Below, piece by piece: positions 24,192 to 33,951 of a stretch of DNA of 64,000 nt (position 1 is its first letter; each line of letters starts with the position of its first letter). Position numbers and translations under genes: made by a program. This DNA is from DATLMR01 sp964615905 (GTDB lineage: Bacteria; Acidobacteriota; Blastocatellia; UBA7656): NCBI GenBank assembly GCA_964615905.1, contig CAZTUB010000009.1, forward strand, positions 124,001-188,000, given 5' to 3'. Below the pieces are notes generated by a model. It saw only the letters and a program-made list of their open reading frames with translations. It did no database searches and was not told the origin of the DNA.

Positions 24192-24872
24192 ATGAGAAGA
24201 GTATTAGTTGTTGAAGACGATCAAGCGATGGCGGTCGCGCTGCGCGACGGCTTCGAGTACGAAGGATACAGCGTGCTTGTGGCACGCGACGGCGGCGCGG
24301 GCCTGGAGCTTGCGTCGGAAGAGAAAGCCGATGTCATCATACTCGATGTCATGCTGCCAAAGATGAGCGGGCTCGACATCTGCAAACAGCTTCGCGCGTC
24401 GGGCAACAATGTGCCGATCATCATGCTCACGGCGCGGGGCCAGGAGATAGACAAAGTGCTGGGGCTCAAGACCGGGGCCGATGATTACGTGACAAAGCCT
24501 TTCTCCTTCATGGAGCTGATGGCTCGCGTCGAAGCGGTGCTCAGGCGGGCTTCCAACAATTCCGAGGAGGTCGAGATGTACCAGCTTGGCGAAGTCGCCT
24601 TCAACTTCAAAAAGTTCGAAGCGACGCGAGCCGGGAAACCCATAGACCTTTCGCCCCGCGAGCTCAAGATCATGAAATACTTCATCGACCACAGGGGCGA
24701 AGTCGTCACACGCGACCAGCTCCTCGACGCCGTCTGGGGCTATGACAGCTTCCCGCTCACGCGCACTGTCGATATGCACATAGCGAAGCTGCGGCAGAAG
24801 ATCGAGCAAGTGCCGAGCGACCCCCGCTATATCATCACGGTCCATCGGGTCGGCTACAAGTTCATCGGCTGA
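24192..24872 (+). CDS. OmpR-family response regulator
   Basis: The frame encodes 226 residues. The receiver domain has the acidic pair Asp9-Asp10, phosphoacceptor Asp52 (IILDVMLPKMSG), the Thr switch in IIMLTARGQ and Lys102 (YVTKPF). The C-terminal winged helix (about 130-226) shows LSPRELKIMKYFIDHRGEVVTRDQLL, WGYDSFPLTRTVDMHIAKLRQKIE and the RVGYKFIG end typical of OmpR/PhoB. It is in an operon with the kinase six bases upstream, so the two form a two-component system. The target genes are not evident. A strong bidirectional terminator follows. Confidence 0.95.
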   Translation: MRRVLVVEDDQAMAVALRDGFEYEGYSVLVARDGGAGLELASEEKADVIILDVMLPKMSGLDICKQLRASGNNVPIIMLTARGQEIDKVLGLKTGADDYVTKPFSFMELMARVEAVLRRASNNSEEVEMYQLGEVAFNFKKFEATRAGKPIDLSPRELKIMKYFIDHRGEVVTRDQLLDAVWGYDSFPLTRTVDMHIAKLRQKIEQVPSDPRYIITVHRVGYKFIG

Positions 24873-24907
24873 TAGTCAAAAGAGCCGACTTCTTACAGCC
24901 CTCCAAA

Positions 24908-24950
24908 TCAAAAGGCCCGCGATTACACTTCAGTAATCGCGGGCCTTCCG
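24908..24950. terminator. Bidirectional rho-independent terminator
   Basis: A 15-bp perfect stem (24912-24926 with 24933-24947) and a 6-nt loop lie between convergent genes. TTTT flanks it on the minus strand (24913-24910) and CCTTCC on the plus strand. It ends both the two-component operon and the 3D-domain gene. Confidence 0.85.
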
Positions 24951-24976
24951 GTTAACGCCTGGCGGTTCTTTATGAA

Positions 24977-25639
24977 TCAGCCGTCCGTCCTCGTCTTGCG
25001 GGCCGGGTCCGCTTTGGCTTTGCTTCGACCCAGCACTTTTATCTTTATCCGCTGCCGCCCAAATTGCTTTGCTTCTTTGTACGTGGGAACGTAGACATCG
25101 ACCTTCCGGCCTTTGATCCGGCCTCCCGTATCGAGCACTGTGTATGTGCCTGTGTAGCGACCAGCCTTTATCTCGACGACTGTGCCGATAGGCAAAACGC
25201 GTGGGTCCGCCGCTATCACTCCGCGCCGTGTGTATTGGCCCGAAGCCGTGCGGCCCTTGAGGCAGTAAGCTGTCGCGTGAAAATCTTGCAACTCGCTCTC
25301 GTCTTTCTGCTTGGTCAACCGGGGCGTCACGCCTTTGTTTGAATCTACGTTTATAGACTGTTCGGTTGATGCTTTGCCGTTGGCCGCGTCCGGGGCTTTA
25401 GCGTCCGTGGTCGTCTTAGCCGGGGCTTCGTCGAGTTGCTTTGATGTAATCGTGTTTGATGTCTCAGGAAGGTCTTTGAATTTACCTTGGGTTGATTTGG
25501 TGGCTGTAACCTGAGGGCCGTCGGCGGCAATCGCCGTCTCGATGCCCTGACTGATTGAGTAACCTGCTGCAAAGATCGCCAGGATTGACAAACTTGAGGA
25601 GAGGCTATTTTTGAACCTCCGGTTTGGCAATCGATTCAT
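24977..25639 (-). CDS. Secreted 3D-domain protein
   Basis: The frame encodes 220 residues. A basic N-terminus and hydrophobic segment (LSSSLSILAIFAAGYSIS) mark export. A long Thr/Lys/Ala-rich linker (about 40-110) precedes the compact 3D domain: FHATAYCLKGRTASGQYTRRGVIAADPRVLPIGTVVEI, then TVLDTGGRIKGRKVDVYVPT. The three aspartates that name the family are seen in AADPR, LDTGG and KVDVY. Related proteins (MltA, YuiC) are lytic transglycosylases or resuscitation-type wall factors. AGGAGG lies upstream of the ATG. Confidence 0.88.
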   Translation of the reverse strand: MNRLPNRRFKNSLSSSLSILAIFAAGYSISQGIETAIAADGPQVTATKSTQGKFKDLPETSNTITSKQLDEAPAKTTTDAKAPDAANGKASTEQSINVDSNKGVTPRLTKQKDESELQDFHATAYCLKGRTASGQYTRRGVIAADPRVLPIGTVVEIKAGRYTGTYTVLDTGGRIKGRKVDVYVPTYKEAKQFGRQRIKIKVLGRSKAKADPARKTRTDG

Positions 25640-26029
25640 TCCTGCCTCCTATTTAGCTGTTAACAACTTGCGCCGCGAGAGCCAACGAAACAAGGAGTCT
25701 CACCTCGCCCGTCAGTGTTTATACTTCAAATGCTCTTCGCGCCGCGCTCCCTTAAAGCGAGCGGCAGTATACCATGCGAGGTCAATAACTCTGTCTATAC
25801 AACCCGGCGGTTTTGGCCCAAAAAGCCCCAATTCAGCCCGTTTCCGGCCTGCTTAATTACCACCTCACAACAGCTTGCCCGGAGTTCTTGCGAATTTCTT
25901 ACAAAGCCCCGGCACCCGCTAAGTGTTGATAAACGCTCGTTACCATAAGAAACGACTATAGTTGGGTGAAACCGGCGGCGGCTTCTGCTAACATCTCACG
26001 GGCCGAAACAGACGAAAGGACTCCGACAT
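25640..26029. other. Divergent intergenic region, no gene seen
   Basis: This stretch of 390 bp lies between the 3D-domain gene and the alpha/beta hydrolase gene. Short frames across it have no ribosome binding site. No repeat or clear hairpin was seen. Confidence 0.5.
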
Positions 26030-26836
26030 ATGAAAGCCGAGATAAATGGCATCAACATCGACTACAGGGATGAAGGGAGCGGGCTCGCGGTTATCTTTAT
26101 TCACGGGTTTCCGCTCAATCAAACGATGTGGGACGAGCAGGTCGCCGCTCTCAAGGACCGCTTTCGCACCATCACGGTCGACCTCAGAGGCTTTGGCCAG
26201 TCGGACGTGCCCGGCGGTCCGTATCTGATGTCTCAAATGGCCGATGACGTGCGCGAGTTGATGCGCGTGCTGAGACTCGACAGGGCTGTGCTAGTCGGGC
26301 TGTCGATGGGCGGCTACGTCTCGCTCGCCTTTTATCGAAAGTACCCGGAGGCGGTCGGCGCTCTGGTGCTTGCCGACACGCGCGCGGTCTCGGACAGCGC
26401 GGAAGGGCGCGAGCGCAGAATGAAGTCTGCCGAGAAAGCCCTGGCTTCCGGCTCAAGCGCGATAGCGGATGATATGGTCCCGGTCGCGCTCGGCGCTACG
26501 ACGTTGAAGGACCGCCCGGAAGTCGTCCGAAGGATGCGCGAGATAGCAGAATCGAGCCCGCCCGAAGCTCTGGCCGCAGCGCAACGCGGCATGGCCGAGC
26601 GTCTCGATTCACGCGACCTGCTGGCTGCCATCGACTTCCCTGTGCTCGTAATCTGTGGCGAAGAAGATACGCTCACGCCGCTCGCGGAATCCGAAGCGCT
26701 CAACCGCGCAATACGCGGGTCGAAACTGGTAGTAATACCCGAAGCGGGCCATCTCTCAAACATGGAACAGGGCGAGTTGTTCAACGCCGCCTTGATCGAG
26801 TTCCTGGATTCGATTGAGAACCGCGTGCAAGCTTAA
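26030..26836 (+). CDS. Alpha/beta-fold hydrolase (enol-lactonase-like)
   Basis: The frame gives 268 residues. It has an intact catalytic triad: oxyanion loop FIHGFPLNQTMW, nucleophile Ser92 in VGLSMGGYVS, acid in VICGEEDTLTP and base in PEAGHLSNMEQ. DLRGFGQSDVP is the usual strand-turn of the PcaD-like lineage. No signal peptide, so cytoplasmic. AAGGA stands upstream of the ATG. The exact substrate is unknown and no pathway genes lie nearby. Confidence 0.88.
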   Translation: MKAEINGINIDYRDEGSGLAVIFIHGFPLNQTMWDEQVAALKDRFRTITVDLRGFGQSDVPGGPYLMSQMADDVRELMRVLRLDRAVLVGLSMGGYVSLAFYRKYPEAVGALVLADTRAVSDSAEGRERRMKSAEKALASGSSAIADDMVPVALGATTLKDRPEVVRRMREIAESSPPEALAAAQRGMAERLDSRDLLAAIDFPVLVICGEEDTLTPLAESEALNRAIRGSKLVVIPEAGHLSNMEQGELFNAALIEFLDSIENRVQA

Positions 26837-27122
26837 AGAGCATGTCTTGGGCGCGATGCCCGCGAAAATACTTGTAGACAACAGGCGTCTATTCGCATAC
26901 AATCCGGCCGCATTCTCTTAGCCCGGTTTAACGATCAACAGGGTGGTTTACTTCACAGGGACGGGCTTTAATAACCTATAAATTTCGCGATAGTCGAGGC
27001 TGCGAGCGACCACGCCGGGCCCAATCACAAACTGCACACTCCGATCACAAGCAGCGCCCACCCGCCCGGCGGATACACGCCCCTGCTGTGAAAGGCTTTG
27101 TTGAATCAGGAGGACTCTAAGC

Positions 27123-27686
27123 ATGAAGAAAATTTCCATCCTTGCCCTGTTTTTTCTCTGTGCGCTGTCGTGCACCAAAGACGACGGCAACCGGAATTCG
27201 GGAAACTACAACACCAACTCGAACGCGAATACCCCTATCGCCCCTCTGGTAGGCACAAGCGACCCCCGGCTGAAGACCGTCGCAGTCGTGATCGTAGACC
27301 CCGCATCAGATGCGGAGCAAAACAACGCGACGACTCAGATCATCATAGCCCCGCCCGACATCAAGCTGAAGATTGACCGCGCAAACCCTGATAACAGTCA
27401 ACTGGTTGAATGGGACGTTATCAATAACAAGAACTCGGATGTGAAGGTGATGGTAAACGGCTTCAAAAACGTAGACCCCAGCAGCCCGTCCGACCCGTTC
27501 ACAGACCCGGGGGCTCCAAGCTCTCAGTTCTCGTCAAATTTCCTAAAGCCGGGGCAGGAGGTTCGCCTTGGGGGTTTGGGTAAGAGCACAGCGAAAAATG
27601 CAGGGACGTACAAGTACAACGTCACAATCCAGCTGCCCGACGGGAGATTGATTGTGCTCGACCCGAGAGTCATCATCGACTTTTAA
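27123..27686 (+). CDS. Putative lipoprotein
   Basis: The frame gives 187 residues with a lipoprotein signal peptide; the lipobox is LCALSC, giving Cys17 as the lipidated residue. An Asn/Ser/Thr-rich spacer (RNSGNYNTNSNANT) leads to a beta-sandwich-like domain with repeated Asp-Pro-Asn turns (INNKNSDVKVMVNGF). AGGAGG is well placed upstream. Its TAA shares the TTAA at 27683-27686 with the stop of the convergent kinase gene. Function unknown. Confidence 0.75.
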   Translation: MKKISILALFFLCALSCTKDDGNRNSGNYNTNSNANTPIAPLVGTSDPRLKTVAVVIVDPASDAEQNNATTQIIIAPPDIKLKIDRANPDNSQLVEWDVINNKNSDVKVMVNGFKNVDPSSPSDPFTDPGAPSSQFSSNFLKPGQEVRLGGLGKSTAKNAGTYKYNVTIQLPDGRLIVLDPRVIIDF

Positions 27687-30205
27687 GCGAACAATTGCGC
27701 GTAATCGGGCCTGCCCCTTAACGAATCGAGGTCGGGGTCGCGTTGCGCTTCCGAGCGGCTGTAGCCGCGTTCGAGCGCCTGACGCAAATATTCAATCGCC
27801 GTGTCACGCTCTCCCGTAAGCGCGTAGACGACCGCGCGCTGGTACATGAGGTTTGTGTTATTTGGCTCAAGCGCGGTCGCTCGGTCGATCCGCTCACGCG
27901 AGTCCTCCGCATCGCCGACCTTCGCGTGGCATATCGCAAGGTCGGCCAGACACTGCGCCCCATCGGGGTTGACGCTCAATTGCTCGCTCAAAAGCTTTAT
28001 CGCGGTCTGAAACTGCGCGAACGCTTCTGCCTCTTTCCCTATGCGCAGGTACGCATCACCAAGGTTGCGATAGAGCACGTCGTCGCGCGGGTTCAGCTCG
28101 ATTGCAGAGCTGTAAGCGAAGACGGCATCCGTGTAGCGTTCGAGGTAAAAGTAGGCCGTGCCGAGATTGCCAAAAGAGGTTTCATTCGGGCATATCTCTA
28201 TGGCCCGCTCGTGCATGGCGACCGCCTCGCGGTACTGGCCGAGCAGTATGTAAAGCCCGCCGAGCTTGTCATAGCCCTGCCAGTTATCGGGCTGGATCAT
28301 TATCACGCGGCGGAACTGCTCTGCCGCGTCCTGGTATCTTCCAAAGACAAAGTAACACGTCCCAAGCCAGTTATAGTTGTCCCAGTAGCCGGGTCTTATC
28401 TCGATAGCCTTCTCAAAATAATCGACCGCGCGCTCCATCTCGCCTTTGCGGGTATAGCACTGTCCGAGCCACCTCAACGCCGCGTCGCTCGAAGGCTGAA
28501 GAGCGAGCGCGTTCTTAAACTCCTCTATCGCGCGATCAATCCTGCCCGTGCCGTGATAGACGATGCCGAGCGAGATATGCACTCGCTCCTGGTATGGGTC
28601 GAGCACCAGCGCGTGATCGCAGGCGGCTATGGCCCGCTCGACCCATACCTGGTCGCGCGTATCTTCGTACTTGATCCAATAGGCTTCGCCGAGCCCTGCG
28701 TAGGCGAGCGCGAACGCCTGGTCGAGCGCGAACGCCTCTTCAAACAACTGAATCGCGGAATCGACGTTTGCCTTCACGTCTCGGCGGTCAAGCAGCGCGC
28801 GGCCTTTCGAGTAAAGCTCGAACGCGTCGATATCGATTGTCGCGGGCCGCGCTATCTGGTCGCGCACTTCGCTCGATATGCTCACCTTCAAAGCGGCGGC
28901 CACGCTTTCGCAGACGGCGTCTTGAATGCTGAACAGGTCCGACGCGTCGCCGCGATACTGAGAGCCCCAGATGACGCGACCGGTCTCAACGTCCGTCAGC
29001 CGAGCCATGATGCCTAGCATCCCCCCTGCGCGCATCACCTCGCCTTCGAGCAGTATGGTTGCGCCGAGCGAGCGCGCAACGTCGCGCGCCCCCCGCCCCG
29101 TCTCATCCTTGCGCCCCGCCCCGGCGGCTTTCGACAAGACCGCCAGGCCGTTGATCTTTGCGAGGTCTGTCGTTATCGCGTGCGCGAGCCCTATGCCTAT
29201 GAAAGAGCTTTCCGCGCCCGCGTCCATCGCCTCAAGCGGCAGCACGAGTATTGTAGGCGTCTGGCGACGCGCAGCCGCGCCCGACACAGATGCGTGAGCG
29301 TAGATGTCGCCAAGGCTGTCGGCCCAGTTCATCTCGACAGTTATCTCCTGAGTCAGGACTGGCGAGGTCAGGTTTTGCTTGATCGTTTCAAGCTCGCGTC
29401 TTATCTCTGCGAAAGAAGCGGGCCGCCGCTCGCGGTCTTTTTCAAGGGTGCGCAGGATCATTTGAACGAGCGCGTCTGGAAGCCCGTACATCGAGCCGCC
29501 GGGGCGCACAGGGTCATTTTTGAGAATCGAGGCCGCGATCTCGAACTGGTTTGCGCCTTGAAACGGCAGCCGCCCTGTGATCATTTCGTAAAGCACTATG
29601 CCGAACGAGAAGATGTCCGTGCGGGCGTCGAGCGGCTGGTTGCGCAACTGCTCCGGCGACATGTGCGAGAGCGTGCCCATAACCACGCCCGACTCTGTCA
29701 GGTCTTCCTGCGGGCTAGACTCGCCGCTCTTGAGGCTCAGCCCGCCAGAGTTTTTGGCCAGCCCGAAGTCAAGGAGCTTCGCCCGCCCGCGCGCCGTGAC
29801 CATGATGTTTTCGGGCTTGATGTCGCGGTGGATGATCCCGCGCGAATGGGCCTCGGCCATCGCGTCGGCAATTTGCAGGGCGATCTCGACGACGGTGTCG
29901 GGCTTGAGTTCGCGCGCGGAGATGAGGTCGCGAAGGCTGCGGCCTTCAACGTACTCCATCACGATGTAAGCGTGTTCCTCTGTCTCGCCCACTTCATAAA
30001 CGGTTACGATGTGCGGGTGGTTTATTTGAGAGGCGAGCCGCGCTTCGCGCAGGAACCTGAGATCGGCCGAGGGGCTGTCGTTTTTTATCATCACCTTTAT
30101 GGCGACGATCCTGAGCAGCGCGAGGTCTTCGGCCATGTAGACCTCGCCCATCCCGCCTGCCCCGACCTTTTCGATTATCCTGTATCTTGTAAGCCCGCTG
30201 ATCAC
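27683..30205 (-). CDS. Ser/Thr protein kinase with TolB-like and TPR domains
   Basis: The protein has 840 residues. The N-terminal kinase domain (about 8-270) has GAGGMGEVYMAED (glycine loop 15-20), Lys37 in VAIKVM, the catalytic loop HRDIKPENIM, DFGLAK, and SPEQLRNQPLDARTDIFSFGIVLYE. A middle region (about 310-440: TILVLPLEAM, LLEGEVMRAGGMLGIMARLTDVETGRVIWG) resembles the TolB-like N-terminal domain found in such kinases. About ten TPRs follow (ALQPSSDAALRWLGQCYTRKG and similar). No membrane segment is seen, so it is probably cytosolic. Start is a GTG at 30205. Its TPR block suggests binding to partner proteins. Confidence 0.9.
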   Translation of the reverse strand: MISGLTRYRIIEKVGAGGMGEVYMAEDLALLRIVAIKVMIKNDSPSADLRFLREARLASQINHPHIVTVYEVGETEEHAYIVMEYVEGRSLRDLISARELKPDTVVEIALQIADAMAEAHSRGIIHRDIKPENIMVTARGRAKLLDFGLAKNSGGLSLKSGESSPQEDLTESGVVMGTLSHMSPEQLRNQPLDARTDIFSFGIVLYEMITGRLPFQGANQFEIAASILKNDPVRPGGSMYGLPDALVQMILRTLEKDRERRPASFAEIRRELETIKQNLTSPVLTQEITVEMNWADSLGDIYAHASVSGAAARRQTPTILVLPLEAMDAGAESSFIGIGLAHAITTDLAKINGLAVLSKAAGAGRKDETGRGARDVARSLGATILLEGEVMRAGGMLGIMARLTDVETGRVIWGSQYRGDASDLFSIQDAVCESVAAALKVSISSEVRDQIARPATIDIDAFELYSKGRALLDRRDVKANVDSAIQLFEEAFALDQAFALAYAGLGEAYWIKYEDTRDQVWVERAIAACDHALVLDPYQERVHISLGIVYHGTGRIDRAIEEFKNALALQPSSDAALRWLGQCYTRKGEMERAVDYFEKAIEIRPGYWDNYNWLGTCYFVFGRYQDAAEQFRRVIMIQPDNWQGYDKLGGLYILLGQYREAVAMHERAIEICPNETSFGNLGTAYFYLERYTDAVFAYSSAIELNPRDDVLYRNLGDAYLRIGKEAEAFAQFQTAIKLLSEQLSVNPDGAQCLADLAICHAKVGDAEDSRERIDRATALEPNNTNLMYQRAVVYALTGERDTAIEYLRQALERGYSRSEAQRDPDLDSLRGRPDYAQLFA

Positions 30206-30315
30206 ATCTGCACCCGGACTTTCTCGTGAAACCAGAATTGCAGCCTCGCGAATGGGTGACTCTTTGTCACTTGGCAGACATTATATCCGATTAGCAGGGA
30301 ATTTAAACCAGGCGG

Positions 30316-30420
30316 GTGATAAGAGGTGGTGACAAGTGACAAGTGACAAGTGACAAGAAAGATCCGACTGCACATTAGTCGGTCCCTCCATCTTGTCACT
30401 TGTCACTTGTCACTGTTTAC
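30316..30420. repeat. Heptad inverted-repeat element B
   Basis: Left arm: GTGATAA (30316), then four GTGACAA units at 30329-30356. Right arm 30393-30420: three TTGTCAC and TGTTTAC. The centre holds its own 6-bp hairpin CCGACT/AGTCGG (30364-30382). It fills the gap between the kinase gene start and the beta-propeller gene stop, which lies 5 nt beyond. Confidence 0.9.
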
Positions 30421-30424
30421 CCTT

Positions 30425-31843
30425 TTAGGGTTCGGGCAACTGGACTACAAATATGCTCCCGTTGCGGCTGCCGCTTGAGAGGCCGTTTTCGCTCACGACG
30501 GCGCGGTTCGACAGGTGGTCGATGGCGACGCCTTGCGGCCGGGTGCCCGGAGGCAGCGGAATCTCTGCCATGACAAGGTTGGTTGCGAGGTTGATAACCG
30601 TAAGCCGCGAAAGATACCAGCTCGTGACTACCGCTTGATTCGTAAGCGGGTTCACGCTCACGTCCGCCTTCGGCTCTGTGACGGTCCCGGTATTTATGGG
30701 GATGCGCGCCACCTGCTGACCGGAAGCCAGGTCAAAGACAAAGACCGCGCGGTCTTGCTGGTTGACGGCAACGGCCATGTTTGTCTCGGTATTGATCGCA
30801 ACCTTTTCAAAAGCGCTGCCTGCCTGCGCGGTCGAGCTTATCTGCCGGACGCGCTGGAAAGGGGCTTGACCTGAGTACACCAGAAGCGACGGCGAAGAGT
30901 TCGCCGCGCCCGTGAAAATAAACTGGTTGGTCGCCGGGTTGAAAGCGAGCGAGGTGAGCGCAACGTTTTCCTGGCGCGTGGCGAGCTCGCCCGAAGCGAG
31001 GTCTAAGAAGAAGGCGCGGCGCGCTCCTCTCGCAAAAAGCGCCGTGAACGCGGCCACGTTGTTATTTGAGTTTACCGCGACGTAGTAGGGGTTGATCGAG
31101 CCTTCGGAGTCGCTCAACGGGAAGGTCTCAACAGACTCGCTATCCAGATTTACAATCGCGATGCTGCCGCTCGTATTGTCGCCCTGGTTGGCGGTGACGA
31201 TTGTCCCGGCAGCGCGGTTGACAGATACCCCGGCGGTCCCGCCGTTGCCAACCTCAAAGTCTCCGTCGAGCCCGGAAAAGCTGCGCGATATGGTTGCGCT
31301 GCCGATGTCGAACTCGAATACCGTGTCGTTGTGCCGGTCGGCTATGTAAGCGCGGTGCGTCGTTTGATCTACCGAGACGCCGAGCGGTACGGCTATACCG
31401 GACTGGTCGTCGGGGTCGTTGAGCACTGTCGAAGGGGTCGGCTGCACCGACAGCCTTATAAAGTCGCCCGCCGAGCCGCCTTTGATCGTTATGCGTATCT
31501 CGTTTTGCCCTGTCGGGTTTAAGGCCAGCGCCACCCTGCCGAACCGCCTGTTGACGAGCGGCTTGCCGAAGACCGTCACGCCGTTTAAGGTCACGGTCCC
31601 TTTGGCCACACGATTCGCGCCGTCGCCCTCGCCGTTCTCAAGCAGGAGCGTGTAAGGGATAGAGGTATCATTCAGCGTAAAAGTACGGGTGAACTTGTTC
31701 TTCCCCTTTGTCGTGCGTGCGAAGGTCTCAGGGCCGAACCCGTCTTGAGCCGAAGCGGTGCTGAATCGAGCGTCGAGCGCGGGCAACAAGCATAGGAGCG
31801 AAGCGGATAACAGAACCGTGCGAAAACCTTTTCGCGACCACAT
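30425..31843 (-). CDS. Secreted YncE-like beta-propeller protein
   Basis: The frame gives 472 residues from the ATG at 31843, preceded by GGGGAG; the frame reaches 31891 but that start has no such site. A signal peptide (VLLSASLLCLLPALDARFSTASAQ) is followed by a beta-sandwich (about 35-140, TFTLNDTSIPYTLLLENGEG) and then repeating propeller blades: VSVDQTTHRAYIADRHNDTVFEFDI, VSVNRAAGTIVTANQGDN, VAINTETNMAVAVNQQDRAVFVFDLASGQQ, VSVNPLTNQAVVTSW. Binding partner unknown. Confidence 0.75.
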   Translation of the reverse strand: MWSRKGFRTVLLSASLLCLLPALDARFSTASAQDGFGPETFARTTKGKNKFTRTFTLNDTSIPYTLLLENGEGDGANRVAKGTVTLNGVTVFGKPLVNRRFGRVALALNPTGQNEIRITIKGGSAGDFIRLSVQPTPSTVLNDPDDQSGIAVPLGVSVDQTTHRAYIADRHNDTVFEFDIGSATISRSFSGLDGDFEVGNGGTAGVSVNRAAGTIVTANQGDNTSGSIAIVNLDSESVETFPLSDSEGSINPYYVAVNSNNNVAAFTALFARGARRAFFLDLASGELATRQENVALTSLAFNPATNQFIFTGAANSSPSLLVYSGQAPFQRVRQISSTAQAGSAFEKVAINTETNMAVAVNQQDRAVFVFDLASGQQVARIPINTGTVTEPKADVSVNPLTNQAVVTSWYLSRLTVINLATNLVMAEIPLPPGTRPQGVAIDHLSNRAVVSENGLSSGSRNGSIFVVQLPEP

Positions 31844-31992
31844 AGCAAAGACTCCCCGGAATCCGGCAGGATTCGATTTAAGATAGGACATTAAGGAGCG
31901 ACCACCGGGTCAGTCCCCTCTCTATGGCCATAAATCGCTAATGGTCGTCGGATTCCAGAGTCTGCAAAGCAAAACTCTTATCTCTTACCGGA

Positions 31993-32466
31993 TTATTGCA
32001 GGCAGGCGTAGCCGCCGCGAAAATAGATTAGCGGCTTGTTCTCTCGGACGGCTGTGGCTTCGACTTCACCGACAAAGATCGTGTGGTCGCCGCCGGGGTA
32101 AGCGTTCACGACGCGGCATTCGATGTGCGCAAGCGCCCCGTCGAGCAGCGGCGCGCCGTTCGCGCCCTCCGTATAGCCTACGCCGTTGAAACGGTCAGGG
32201 TCTTTCGAGGCAAACCGCCGCGAGACGGCCTCCTGCCCTTCTGAGAGGATGTTGACGGCGAACTGCGAGCCTTCTTTCAACTCGTCGTGGATCGATGCCC
32301 GCAGGTCTATGCAGATGAGGATGAGCGGCGGGTCGAGCGATAAGGAAGAGAACGCGCTCACGGTGAGGCCGCGCGGTTGTTTATCGGCGCCCTTTGCGGT
32401 TACGACCGTAACGCCGCTGGGAAAGTGGCCGAGCGTGCGGCGAAACTCTTCGTTGCTTACTCCCAT
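31993..32466 (-). CDS. Flavin reductase-like domain protein
   Basis: The frame gives 157 residues from the ATG at 32466, with AGGAGG 5 nt upstream. The FMN-binding split-barrel is recognised from FRRTLGHFPSGVTVVTA, GLTVSAFSSLSLDPPLILICID, FAVNILSEGQE and DHTIFVGEVEA. Such proteins reduce FMN or FAD with NAD(P)H, often serving a partner monooxygenase. No oxygenase gene is nearby, so the partner is unknown. Confidence 0.9.
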   Translation of the reverse strand: MGVSNEEFRRTLGHFPSGVTVVTAKGADKQPRGLTVSAFSSLSLDPPLILICIDLRASIHDELKEGSQFAVNILSEGQEAVSRRFASKDPDRFNGVGYTEGANGAPLLDGALAHIECRVVNAYPGGDHTIFVGEVEATAVRENKPLIYFRGGYACLQ

Positions 32467-32562
32467 CCTACCTCCTGGCAGAGCCTGGCATTTGAGCGGC
32501 ATTTGAGCGGGCGGCGCGGCGAAACTTAAAGGCGCGCCGCCCGCTTCGGCAGCTTTTCGAGT

Positions 32563-33606
32563 TTACTGCTTCTTGTACTTCGCGATTATCTCTTGGAGCC
32601 CGTTCGTCGAGCCGTTATGACGGTACTTGTAGTAGGCGGTCAGGTCTTGCATAACCTGCTCGCTTACGCGCTGCAACTGGGGGTTGCCTTCCGACAGCGC
32701 GACCACGCGAGCGTAAATCTGTATGACCTCATCCATCTTGGCCTGCGCCTGCTTTAGCATCTCGTCTTTCATAGGCCCAGGACCGGCCGATTTGTGCTGT
32801 TCGGCCAGCTGCTGGTACTCCTGGTTCAAGAGGCTGCCAAGATAAAGAAAGGTGACCGCGTCGTTGGCGTTGAGGGCGGCGGCCTTTTCAAGCCGGGCCT
32901 TCGCCTCGTCCGGTTTTTGCGTGACGATGGCGACCAGCCCCAACGACTGGTAAAGCTGCGGCAGCCAGCGCGTCTTGTACTCGCCCCACCGCGCAACGTC
33001 CATAGCTTCGGGCCGCTTGTCGGCCTCGATCAACTCTATGGCCTTCAACCCGTACTGCTGGCTCTGCTGGATAAACTTCGGGTTCTGCGCCTTGATCTGG
33101 TCTACGCCGATCAAAGACATCTGCGTCAGCATCTGCACGTCGCCGGGGTTCTTCTCAAGGTGTGTCGTGGCAAGACGAAAAGCGTCGTCGATCCGCTTCG
33201 CCTTTATATAAGCGTCGATCAAAAAAGGCATGACCAGACCGGCCTCGGCGGGCTCGGTAAAGACGGTAAGGAAGCTTTCAGCGTGCGCAGTCTGTTGCGC
33301 GCTGTCGGTGACCTTGGCTATCTCGCTCGCGAGGTAGTTGACGACCTCGCTGCGCTTGCTGCTCTTGGGGTACTTCTTGACGTACTCGCCCGCCGCCTGG
33401 AGCTTGGCCGGGAGGTCAGCCGCGTCCTGAATCTTCTTCAGCGCCTGCCGCTCGCCTTCGGAGATTTGCGCCGGTTTGGCCGGCTGTTGACTCTTTTGCT
33501 GCTCAGGGGTCTGCTGGTCCTGCGCGTAGGCAGACGCTCCACCAATCATGAGTGCAAACGCGCACAACCCAAGCGTTCGCAGTAAGGGGGAAAATGCTAG
33601 TCTCAT
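32563..33606 (-). CDS. Secreted TPR-like protein
   Basis: The frame gives 347 residues. A signal peptide (LRTLGLCAFALMIGGASAYAQ) is followed by a Gln-rich linker (DQQTPEQQKSQQPAKPA) and helical repeats (LPAKLQAAGEYVKKYPKSSKRSE, FLIDAYIKAKRIDDAFRLA, ARLEKAAALNANDAVTFLYLGSLLNQ). It lies divergent from another secreted TPR gene across heptad element C, so the two may be a functional pair in the periplasm. AGAGG lies upstream of the ATG. Confidence 0.75.
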   Translation of the reverse strand: MRLAFSPLLRTLGLCAFALMIGGASAYAQDQQTPEQQKSQQPAKPAQISEGERQALKKIQDAADLPAKLQAAGEYVKKYPKSSKRSEVVNYLASEIAKVTDSAQQTAHAESFLTVFTEPAEAGLVMPFLIDAYIKAKRIDDAFRLATTHLEKNPGDVQMLTQMSLIGVDQIKAQNPKFIQQSQQYGLKAIELIEADKRPEAMDVARWGEYKTRWLPQLYQSLGLVAIVTQKPDEAKARLEKAAALNANDAVTFLYLGSLLNQEYQQLAEQHKSAGPGPMKDEMLKQAQAKMDEVIQIYARVVALSEGNPQLQRVSEQVMQDLTAYYKYRHNGSTNGLQEIIAKYKKQ

Positions 33607-33818
33607 GGCTGACCTCTTCTCTTTGGGATTGTATTACTCGGTTGCGATTACTCCGCCACAACGCTCGTTCTATTTTGCTTGATCGGCAAGAGTGTTGGCA
33701 AGGCGACATAGAATTTGCTCTGCCGGACGACTCGCAGGCAACCCGCCCGCAGGGGTTTTGACATCTGAACTGCTGGAGAGCGCAGCCTCTTGTTTGTCCG
33801 GATGCAAGCGGCTAGAAT

Positions 33819-33925
33819 TTGACAAGAAGAAAGTGACAAGTAGAAAGTGACTGGTGACAAGATTAGAGCCGTCCGGCTGCGAGTTCCTCACTCTTTCTCG
33901 TCACTCGTCACTCGTCGCTTGTCAC
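33819..33925. repeat. Heptad inverted-repeat element C
   Basis: Left arm 33819-33860: TTGACAA, GAAGAAA, GTGACAA, GTAGAAA, GTGACTG, GTGACAA. Right arm 33898-33925: TCGTCAC, TCGTCAC, TCGTCGC, TTGTCAC. It is more degenerate than B or D. It lies in the region between two divergent TPR genes. Confidence 0.75.
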
Positions 33926-33951
33926 CCTCCCTGGAAGATGGAGATACAGAA

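Noticed and set aside
27743..29017. 424-residue plus-strand frame
   Set aside because: Antisense to the TPR part of the Ser/Thr kinase; a product of GC-rich codon bias.
30316..30420. CRISPR array
   Set aside because: Units are 7 nt, contiguous and inverted around one centre; there are no spacers or cas genes.
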